A DNA stretch of 29,307 nt. Origin: Candidatus Saccharimonadota bacterium. Its GTDB lineage: Bacteria > Patescibacteriota > Saccharimonadia > Saccharimonadales > Saccharimonadaceae. Under the pieces are notes generated by a model that saw nothing but the letters and a program-made list of their open reading frames with translations, was not told the DNA's origin and did no database searches. The stretch is from positions 1 through 29,307 of the forward strand of contig JAGCSL010000073.1 in assembly GCA_017964115.1 (NCBI GenBank), read 5' to 3'. The translations under genes were made by a program, and so were the position numbers. Every line of letters starts with the position of its first letter. The first letter of the stretch is position 1. Positions 7,574-14,585 of this stretch are shown one piece after another.

Positions 7574-8797
7574 TTAGAAACGATTTCTTTTATGTTTGCT
7601 TACTTCATCATACACCTGGATACACTTCGCCGCAACGTCATCCCAAGAGATGCGTGTGTATTCGTGACGAATACCATCCTGCAATGTATGTGTCAAAGCT
7701 GGACTTTCTGCGATATTCACTAGGGCGCCGGCCAGCTTATCTTCGTCCCAGAAGTCATAACGAACAATTGATTGTAACACTTCGCCTACACCAGATTGCT
7801 TAGTGATAACTAAGGCGTTACCATGATGTGCAGCCTCAAGTGCGGTGAGGCCGAATGGCTCAGATACGGAACTCATCACGAAGATGTCGGAAATACTATA
7901 AATATCACGTAGCTGTTTGCCGCGAATGAAACCAGTAAAGATGACATTTTCGGAAATACCAAGATCGGCCGACATGCGCATTAATTGATCTTTTTGTTCG
8001 CCATCACCCGCAAAGAGGAAGACCATCTTTGGATGTAATTGGATTGCTCGTGCTGCTGCGCGCATAAGGTGGAATAGGCCTTTCTGTAAGGTAAAGCGAC
8101 CAACAGTAGAGACTACAGTATAGCCTTTCTTCTTCAGGCCTTCGAGGTACTGATAGCTCGAACCGTCGTAGCTATAATCATCATCGTTCGGCGCCTCGAA
8201 GCCATTGTAGGCGACGTCAATTTTCTCAGGCGGAATGCCGTATTTTTCCACAATGATATTCTTGGTTGCTTGGCTGACAGCAATGATTTTATCCGCCCAG
8301 ACAAGACCTTCGTATTCGATTTGATGAATTAATGGGTTACCGCCATCTGGACCGCCACGGTCAAACTCTGTAGCGTGGACATGGGCGACAAGAGGAATAC
8401 CGAAGTTTTTCTTTGCTAGGATTCCGGCTTCGTAGGTTAACCAATCGTGCGCATGTACCAGATCTGGTTTAAACTCCATTAGATATTTTTCGACGAAATT
8501 ACAGTAGTTCTTCTGAATATCACGCATCGAGAACATCTCTTTAGCGGCGCCTTGCTTGAAGCGCTTTTCCTCAACATCTGCAGATTCGTAAGCTGAGCCC
8601 TTATAAATCTGTTCTGGATCGACATGCCCAGCAGAGAGAACATTCATGTAATCAATATGATGCTCGGCTTCGTATGGAACTACAAAATCAATGTCTGCGC
8701 CAAGTTTGGCCAAAGACTTCGATAGGTGTAGACAAGCTACTCCTAGACCACCACTGTTGTGTGGGGGAAGCTCCCATCCTAGCATCAAAATTTTCAT
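7574..8797 (-). CDS. GT4-type glycosyltransferase, glycogen synthase-like
   Basis: A GT-B fold glycosyltransferase of 407 residues resembling archaeal glycogen/starch synthase-like proteins (MJ1606 type). N-terminal GGLG loop (16-19), HAHDWL (115-120), the donor-site GRFTLQKG (233-240) with Arg and Lys, and the EPFGLTALE motif with Glu313 and Glu321 are visible. It probably adds glucose from a nucleotide sugar to an alpha-glucan in the cytoplasm. It is the first gene of a two-gene operon with GH57, an arrangement also known in methanogens, which supports a shared role in storage polysaccharide metabolism. ATG 8797 lies eight bases after TGC-TATACT, so the mRNA is almost leaderless and has no ribosome binding site. 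Confidence 0.88.
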   Translation of the reverse strand: MKILMLGWELPPHNSGGLGVACLHLSKSLAKLGADIDFVVPYEAEHHIDYMNVLSAGHVDPEQIYKGSAYESADVEEKRFKQGAAKEMFSMRDIQKNYCNFVEKYLMEFKPDLVHAHDWLTYEAGILAKKNFGIPLVAHVHATEFDRGGPDGGNPLIHQIEYEGLVWADKIIAVSQATKNIIVEKYGIPPEKIDVAYNGFEAPNDDDYSYDGSSYQYLEGLKKKGYTVVSTVGRFTLQKGLFHLMRAAARAIQLHPKMVFLFAGDGEQKDQLMRMSADLGISENVIFTGFIRGKQLRDIYSISDIFVMSSVSEPFGLTALEAAHHGNALVITKQSGVGEVLQSIVRYDFWDEDKLAGALVNIAESPALTHTLQDGIRHEYTRISWDDVAAKCIQVYDEVSKHKRNRF

Positions 8798-8805
8798 CTA
8801 TATCT

Positions 8806-8814
8806 AGTATAGCA
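8806..8814 (-). promoter_or_regulatory. Extended -10 of the glycosyltransferase/GH57 operon
   Basis: On the minus strand TGC plus TATACT, eight bases before ATG 8797. TTGCGC sits 16 bases upstream of the hexamer as a possible -35. Confidence 0.7.
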
Positions 8815-8934
8815 CTTATGCTTGGAAGCGCAAGCGAAATGGGCTGAAAAAATACTAAAATTAACAGAGGTATTTGAATGTTTGTGAAAAAATGTTCTAG
8901 CTAAAAATAAAAATTGTAAAAGTCAAATATAATT

Positions 8935-8962
8935 AATACCACCTCCGTAAAAAGGTGGTATT
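8935..8962 (-). terminator. Probable terminator of the ABC exporter operon
   Basis: A 9-bp perfect stem AATACCACC (8935-8943) with GGTGGTATT (8954-8962) lies just beyond the stop at 8985. The downstream T-run is weak (AATTATATTT), so termination may be partial. Confidence 0.55.
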
Positions 8963-8984
8963 TATAGCGAAAGAATTGGCGCCG

Positions 8985-9713
8985 CTACATCTTCGCGACT
9001 TTTTCGAGAATTTTTGTATATTCTTTAGAAATTGCGTCGTTCTTGAACTTTAGCTGGTTATCTTTTATTTCCCAATCCGAACGGTGATTCTTTAGATATT
9101 CAATCGCCTCGATTTCTACTGCAATAGAGCTGCGCAGTAGTTTGAGTGTATTTTTGTAGTTGTCGCGCAATTCGTCATCACCATAGAATAACTTCGCATT
9201 CTCAATAAATAATTGACTGTAATTCTCGCCTAGCTGTTGATCTTTAATATAAGCTTTTACATCTTCCTCGTTGTAGAGCTTGTCGGCATTTTTGGTTAGC
9301 TCGTCGACCTTTTTGGAAGCCTCAGTTAGCTCCACGATGGTTTCGTCGAGCTTTCCAGCGTTCTTTGCTAAATAAGATCCCTCAAGTGAGTCATAGACGG
9401 CCTCGTTGTCCGTCACAGCCTTAATGTCGTTAATATTGGTTACTAGGTCGCCCACGTAGCTTTTTAAGCTTGTTTCGACCCTTGCATAGTTACCAGAACT
9501 GACGGTTCGTTTTAGAACCTCGTCGATTTTTTGATTATTGCCACTCGAAAATGCATCGTTCATTGCGACGATTTCGTTTTCAAAACGCGATCCTGCCGTA
9601 GCATTATTAATTAGAAGTCCAATAATTAAGGCCGCTACTAAAACAAGTGCGCATGTAAAAATCATTACCTTATTTGAGCGACCGCGCGCACTCTGCTGTT
9701 GCTGTTTACTCAT
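8985..9713 (-). CDS. Single-pass membrane protein encoded with ABC exporter
   Basis: A 242-residue protein of unknown family: short Gln/Arg-rich cytoplasmic start, one transmembrane helix (about 17-37), then about 200 residues of predicted helical extracytoplasmic domain rich in Lys, Asp and Glu. I place the start at ATG 9713 because AGGAG lies eight bases before it; an in-frame GTG at 9722 directly follows that same site and is too close. It is the third gene of the ABC operon, 45 bases after the second subunit, so it may be an accessory or receptor partner of the exporter, or its cargo-binding component. That role is inference from position. Confidence 0.75.
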   Translation of the reverse strand: MSKQQQQSARGRSNKVMIFTCALVLVAALIIGLLINNATAGSRFENEIVAMNDAFSSGNNQKIDEVLKRTVSSGNYARVETSLKSYVGDLVTNINDIKAVTDNEAVYDSLEGSYLAKNAGKLDETIVELTEASKKVDELTKNADKLYNEEDVKAYIKDQQLGENYSQLFIENAKLFYGDDELRDNYKNTLKLLRSSIAVEIEAIEYLKNHRSDWEIKDNQLKFKNDAISKEYTKILEKVAKM

Positions 9714-9758
9714 TCCAAACACTCCTCCACGAATGTTGATTTCTTACATTATAACAAA

Positions 9759-11783
9759 TTACAGAGCAAACTGCGAATTGTAGAGGTCGGCGTAGAATCC
9801 GCCTTTTTTCATCAGCTGTTCGTGATTGCCTGTCTCAATAATGTTCCCCTCGTTCATCACGAGAATCAAATCGGCGTTTTTAATTGTTGAGAGACGATGC
9901 GCAATAATAAACGAGGTGCGTCCTTCCATGAGTTTATCCATCGCCCGCTGAACTAGCTCCTCGGTGCGCGTATCGACGTTCGAGGTGGCTTCGTCCAAGA
10001 TTAAGAATGGCGCATCTTCGACCATGCCGCGCGCAATCGTAATAAGCTGCTTTTGGCCAGCCGACACCGACTCACTATCGGTAATATCTGTCTTGAGACC
10101 CTTTGGTAGAGTTTTAATAAAGTGACTGAGGCCGACCGTATCGCAAATCTTCATTATTTGACTATCGCTAACGTTGCTGTGGTTATATGCGATATTTTCG
10201 CGCACGGTACCGCTGAACATCCAGGTATCCTGTAATACCATCGTGAATAGGGAGTGTACATCGGACCGGACCATATTCTTCGTCGAAATGCCATCAATGC
10301 GAATATCGCCGTCTTTGATATCGTAGAACTTCATCAGAAGGTTTACCATCGTAGTTTTACCGGCACCAGTTGGCCCAACGATGGCTATTTTTTGGCCAGC
10401 TTTTACGTCGGCAGAGAAGTCTTTAATAATAGTTTTGCCGTCGTCGTAACCAAACCTTACATGATCAAAAACAATGTCGCCCCTTATGCTTTCTTTATCA
10501 ACGCGATTCGTGATGTCATGTTCATTTGGCATCTCTTCTTCGTCAATAAACTCAAAGACGCGTTCGCTAGCTGCTGCTGCTGGCTGTAGGCCGCCCACTG
10601 CTTGTGCAATACGCGAGAGTGGCGAAGAGAAAAGTCGAACATAGGTCATAAAGGCTACAATAATACCAAAGCTAATAACGCCGTTCATCGTTAAGAGCGC
10701 GCCAGTAACACAGACCGCCACATAACCGAGATTGCCCGTAAAGGCCATAATTGGATGCATCATGCCGGACATAAACTGACCACGTTGATTCGCAAAGCGG
10801 ATCTTTTTATTTAGTTTATCGAATTTCTTATCCGAAACTTCTTTGCCGTCATAAGCTTTAACGACTGCTATGCCAGAATAAACCTCTTCGATATGTGCAT
10901 TAATATTGCCTAGTTCAACCTGGCGCATCGTAAAGTACTTTTGCGAGTGTTTCAAGATAAGAGCCACAAATATAAAACCAAATAAACTTGTCAGCACCGC
11001 TACAAGGGCCATAATCCAATTCGTAATGAACATCATTACTAACGAGCCAAGCATTAATGACCCTTCGCCAATAATCGCGCCAAATGAATTATCGAGACTG
11101 CTCGATACCGAATCTACGTCGTTCGTTACGCGCGAAAGCGTGTCGCCGATTTGATTACGGTCAAAATACTTCAATGGTAATCGATTAATCTTATGTGATA
11201 TTTGATTGCGCAAATTTCGAGCGAAGCCGGCCGTTACGCGCGCCATTACGAAGCCCTCGAGAAACTCCAAGATTGCGGACGAGAGATAAAGGAAAACCAT
11301 AAAAGTGGCAGCATTTCTTATTGCCTCAAAATTCATTTTTGGCTCAATTAGACCTCGAATTGACTCCGGTAATTCGTCGACCTTTTTATAGATCTTCTTT
11401 GCATCTTCCCGAGAAAACTCCGTTACGCCGTCTAGCTCAGATTGAATTTCCTGCATCTTTATCAAAAATACAGTTTTGTCTTCTGGGCTGACCGTGATGC
11501 CATCAATTTCACTACTGCTGGTCGGGTCAGTTATTAATTCATTCGCAACGGAAGAGATTTTTTCGCGATTAAGCACTAATCCAGCAGAGATTTCATCGGT
11601 TATTTCCGCAAGCTTGTCTGGAGCAATCACGCTAAGAATAGAGCCAAGAATTGACATCACTATAGCTAATGCTATTAATGCATAGAAAGGTTTAATTTCA
11701 GCCAGCATACGCCGAATTGCCTTGCTGAAGTTTTTGACTTTTTCCGGAGCGCCGCGACGGCCGCCGGGACCACCGTTAAACAT
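9759..11783 (-). CDS. ABC exporter subunit with canonical ATPase residues and large extracytoplasmic loop
   Basis: A type IV ABC exporter half-transporter (674 residues). TM1 (about 35-55) and TM2 (about 158-178) are separated by an insertion of about 100 residues, which would be extracytoplasmic. The nucleotide-binding domain has Walker A GPTGAGKTT (470-478), Q-loop Gln518, signature SVSAGQ (572-577, non-canonical), Walker B LILDE with catalytic Glu598, and H-loop His629. It therefore supplies the active Walker A/B half of the catalytic ATP site and the poor signature of the degenerate site. It overlaps the upstream subunit gene by 8 bases and has GGAGG before ATG. The substrate is unknown; drugs, lipids or peptides are exported by relatives (TM287/288, BmrCD, LmrCD). 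Confidence 0.9.
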   Translation of the reverse strand: MFNGGPGGRRGAPEKVKNFSKAIRRMLAEIKPFYALIALAIVMSILGSILSVIAPDKLAEITDEISAGLVLNREKISSVANELITDPTSSSEIDGITVSPEDKTVFLIKMQEIQSELDGVTEFSREDAKKIYKKVDELPESIRGLIEPKMNFEAIRNAATFMVFLYLSSAILEFLEGFVMARVTAGFARNLRNQISHKINRLPLKYFDRNQIGDTLSRVTNDVDSVSSSLDNSFGAIIGEGSLMLGSLVMMFITNWIMALVAVLTSLFGFIFVALILKHSQKYFTMRQVELGNINAHIEEVYSGIAVVKAYDGKEVSDKKFDKLNKKIRFANQRGQFMSGMMHPIMAFTGNLGYVAVCVTGALLTMNGVISFGIIVAFMTYVRLFSSPLSRIAQAVGGLQPAAAASERVFEFIDEEEMPNEHDITNRVDKESIRGDIVFDHVRFGYDDGKTIIKDFSADVKAGQKIAIVGPTGAGKTTMVNLLMKFYDIKDGDIRIDGISTKNMVRSDVHSLFTMVLQDTWMFSGTVRENIAYNHSNVSDSQIMKICDTVGLSHFIKTLPKGLKTDITDSESVSAGQKQLITIARGMVEDAPFLILDEATSNVDTRTEELVQRAMDKLMEGRTSFIIAHRLSTIKNADLILVMNEGNIIETGNHEQLMKKGGFYADLYNSQFAL

Positions 11784-13533
11784 TGAGCTCCTCCTTCGTT
11801 AACTGCGACAGCGCAATTTCTTTATAAATTTCGCAATTTTTCAATAATTCCTTGTGAGTCCCACGTCCGACGCAGCGACCTTTATCGAGAACTAAAATTT
11901 GGTCGGCGTGCATAATTGTGCCAATGCGTTGTGCAACAATTAGGGAAGTAGCATCTTTCGTGTATTCTTTGAGTGCTTTGCGCAATGCCGCATCGGTCTT
12001 GTAATCGAGGGCCGAAAAACTATCATCGAAGATGTAAATCTCTGGATTACGCGCAATCGCGCGCGCAATCGCAAGGCGTTGTTTTTGGCCACCCGAAATA
12101 TTCGTGCCAGACTGTGCGATGTGTGAATTGTATTGTTTATCGAGTTTTTCGACAAAATTCTTTGCCTGTGCAACTTTGGCGGCAGTTTGGATTTTCTTTT
12201 CACTTGGTTTTTCCTTACCGTTATCGCCGTATCCAATATTGCTCGCCACGGTCCCACTGAAAATCACTGCTTTCTGTGGAACATAGCCCAACTTCTGGTG
12301 AAGTGCTTTTTGCTTGTAATCCTTCACGTTTACTCCATCGACAAAGACTGCGCCATCAGTCACATCGTAAAAACGCGGTACTAAATTAATGAGTGTAGAT
12401 TTTCCTGAACCAGTTGAGCCAATAAAAGCAACCGTTTGGCCTTTTTCGGCACGGAAAGATATATCCTTCAGAAGATATTCTTCAGCATCCGGGTATTTAA
12501 ATGAAACGTTGCGAAATTCGACAGTACCGACTTCTGCCGTTTCGTCGTCGAAGTCACCATCAGTCACAGTTATTTCTTCGTCTAAAACTTCATTGATACG
12601 CTCGGCTGAAACTTGCGCGCGCGGAACAATCATAAAGAACATGGCCAAGAACAAGAAGCTCAGAATTACATGCGTTGCATAATTTGAAAACACGACCATA
12701 TCACTGAATACAATCAATTTGTCTGACATGATGGACTCGCTAATAACAAAAGCGCCAATAAAATAGATTGCTAGAGTTATACCGTTCATTACTAAATACA
12801 TCATTGGCGACATCACGCTCAATACGCGATCCACAAAGCGAGTCGTATCAGCAACTTCCGTGTTTGCGGCATCGAACTTATGCTCCTGATACTTCTCGGC
12901 ATTAAAGGCTCGTACCACGCGAATACCAGTTAAGTTTTCGCGCGTCACACCATTTAATTTATCAGTCAGTTTTTGGATAATTTTAAAACGCGGAATTACG
13001 ACCGTCATTATCGTTACGATTGTTATTAGCATAATAACAACCGCCACGCCTGTAGCTGTACTCCATTGCCAGCTCTTATTTGCAATTTTTGTAATAGCCC
13101 AAACCGCCGTAATTGGCGCGCGAATTAGCATGTTCGCTCCCATCGTAATCGCCATACGGACTTGAGTTACGTCATTAGTTGTACGCGTAATAAGCGAAGC
13201 GGTAGAGAACTTCTTAATTTCGTTAATTCCGAGTTTCTCGACTTTATCGAAAATCTTTTTTCGTACAATATATGTAAAATCTGCGCCGACATTCGAAACG
13301 AACCATCCCGCAATGATTGTTGAAAGAAGACTTCCAAAAGCGCAGAGAAGCATCATGGCGCCATTCTGAAGAATGTCACCCATTTCGCTACCTTCTGTCT
13401 GTACGAGTTGCGTAATTGTCGACATATATTCTGGCATCTTCAGCTCTAGGCCAACTTGGCCTGCAATGAAGAGAATAGCTAAGAGGATAAAGAACCAGTC
13501 TTTCTTCTTAAAATTCTTGAATAGCTTAAACAT
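11776..13533 (-). CDS. ABC exporter subunit with degenerate ATPase site
   Basis: Partner half-transporter of 585 residues: six transmembrane helices, then a nucleotide-binding domain. Walker A GSTGSGKST (372-380), Q-loop Gln420 and a good signature NISGGQ (478-483) are present, but the catalytic glutamate is Asp504 (IYIFDDSFSALD) and the H-loop histidine is Gln535. This is the pattern of the non-catalytic subunit in heterodimeric exporters such as TM287/288. Its intact signature complements the active site of the other subunit. It is the first gene of the operon, started at ATG 13533 with AAAGGA five bases upstream, and is preceded by a 5' leader of over 110 bases with a TTGACT-17-TAGAAT promoter. 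Confidence 0.9.
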   Translation of the reverse strand: MFKLFKNFKKKDWFFILLAILFIAGQVGLELKMPEYMSTITQLVQTEGSEMGDILQNGAMMLLCAFGSLLSTIIAGWFVSNVGADFTYIVRKKIFDKVEKLGINEIKKFSTASLITRTTNDVTQVRMAITMGANMLIRAPITAVWAITKIANKSWQWSTATGVAVVIMLITIVTIMTVVIPRFKIIQKLTDKLNGVTRENLTGIRVVRAFNAEKYQEHKFDAANTEVADTTRFVDRVLSVMSPMMYLVMNGITLAIYFIGAFVISESIMSDKLIVFSDMVVFSNYATHVILSFLFLAMFFMIVPRAQVSAERINEVLDEEITVTDGDFDDETAEVGTVEFRNVSFKYPDAEEYLLKDISFRAEKGQTVAFIGSTGSGKSTLINLVPRFYDVTDGAVFVDGVNVKDYKQKALHQKLGYVPQKAVIFSGTVASNIGYGDNGKEKPSEKKIQTAAKVAQAKNFVEKLDKQYNSHIAQSGTNISGGQKQRLAIARAIARNPEIYIFDDSFSALDYKTDAALRKALKEYTKDATSLIVAQRIGTIMHADQILVLDKGRCVGRGTHKELLKNCEIYKEIALSQLTKEELNV

Positions 13534-13651
13534 GTATTTCCTTTAATTTTCCTGTTTTTCTTTTTCGTAGAGTGGTACCGAAGAAGGCATACTTAATGCC
13601 GGTATTAACTCGCCCAACTCGTAGAATCAAAGAATAATTAAGTACCTACTC
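13534..13651 (-). promoter_or_regulatory. 5' leader of the ABC exporter operon
   Basis: The predicted transcript starts near 13645, leaving about 112 untranslated bases. A GGCAT/ATGCC hairpin and other short complementary pieces are visible. I cannot match it to a known regulatory RNA. Confidence 0.35.
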
Positions 13652-13680
13652 ATTCTAGCTTTTTAACCTTAAACAGTCAA
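13652..13680 (-). promoter_or_regulatory. Promoter of the ABC exporter operon
   Basis: On the minus strand TTGACT (13680-13675), a 17-base spacer and TAGAAT (13657-13652). Confidence 0.7.
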
Positions 13681-13696
13681 TAGTGGAGAAAGGAAA

Positions 13697-13720
13697 GAAC
13701 TCCGGCTTGCGTCGGAGTTC
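13697..13720 (-). terminator. Terminator of the gene 13735-14460
   Basis: GAACTCCG (13697-13704) pairs with CGGAGTTC (13713-13720). On the minus strand it is followed by TTTCCTTTCT. It lies 14 bases beyond the stop codon. Confidence 0.7.
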
Positions 13721-13734
13721 TTAGTAAATCCTTT

Positions 13735-14460
13735 CTACTCAGTTTCAGCCTTTTGGACGGTCTTAATAGCGGCGCTACCAAGGCTCTTTTGTTGCATTTC
13801 CTCACGTTGGCGCATCATTTCGGCAAAATGGCTTCTAATACGCTCCTCGGAGCTGTAATAGCTCGCCTTAGCGAGAGCAACGCCATCAAGCGAAGCTCCT
13901 TGCAGGGCAGGAATGAGAGCGACGCGCAGAGACACCAGATAGTCGGTGTAATGCAGATTAGCGGCGCGGACATTTTCTGGCGTAACGGTCTCGCATACGC
14001 CATCGGCGAAATCCTCGATTGCCTTTACACTCTCTTTGCCGTCTCCTAGCTCGATTTCAGCAATGGCAGTTTTATCTTCGTCGCTCAGCAACTCATCGAG
14101 CGTCTTCCTTCTTTCGAAGAATTTATCATAGTCGTCTCGGTGGAGAATCGTCCCCTCGTTCGAGATATCCATATTGTCACTATTCGTTTCGAAAGTTCCG
14201 CGCAGTAGCATCTCGTTCAGCTCGTCGGCTGCGACGTATGCTTCTATCTTATCGTCGCCTAATTCTCCGTTCTGAGCCCTCCTTGATAGGTAGACGTATT
14301 TCTTCATGTTTGCGTCGAACGCTTCTCGGTTTGCGTCAATACGGGCTTCGAGCGCCCCTTCGCCGGTGATCTCAATCATTTCACCGTCTGGACCAATGGT
14401 TGCTTCGCCGTCGCCGATTGGGCGTGGCATCATAGCTTCTCTCTCTTCGGTAATAATCAT
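13735..14460 (-). CDS. Hypothetical acidic soluble protein
   Basis: A 241-residue protein of unknown family with no transmembrane helix or signal peptide. It is acidic and apparently mostly helical, with an N-terminal glycine-rich stretch (GDGEATIGPDGEMIEITGEG, about 16-35) and a C-terminal Gln/Glu/Met-rich helix. I chose ATG 14460 because AAAGGGG sits eight bases upstream; an in-frame GTG nine bases earlier falls inside the spacing region. It is monocistronic with a near-consensus promoter, about 87 bases of leader and its own terminator, so it is probably well expressed. Function cannot be assigned. Confidence 0.7.
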   Translation of the reverse strand: MIITEEREAMMPRPIGDGEATIGPDGEMIEITGEGALEARIDANREAFDANMKKYVYLSRRAQNGELGDDKIEAYVAADELNEMLLRGTFETNSDNMDISNEGTILHRDDYDKFFERRKTLDELLSDEDKTAIAEIELGDGKESVKAIEDFADGVCETVTPENVRAANLHYTDYLVSLRVALIPALQGASLDGVALAKASYYSSEERIRSHFAEMMRQREEMQQKSLGSAAIKTVQKAETE

Positions 14461-14553
14461 CAATATCACCCCTTTCTAATGATTAGTTTACCATATCTGC
14501 TTATGTTATCGAGTAGATCGTAAAGAACTCAAAAGATTGCTCTAGATATTCAG

Positions 14554-14582
14554 ATTATACCATAAACAATATAAAAAGTCAA
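14554..14582 (-). promoter_or_regulatory. Near-consensus promoter for the gene 13735-14460
   Basis: On the minus strand TTGACT (14582-14577), 17 bases, TATAAT (14559-14554). It lies right after the helicase stop codon and closely matches the promoter at 35-63. Confidence 0.85.
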
Positions 14583-14585
14583 TTA

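Noticed and set aside
11940..12384. Several overlapping open frames inside the first ABC subunit
   Set aside because: All overlap the nucleotide-binding domain coding region in other frames; no signals of their own.
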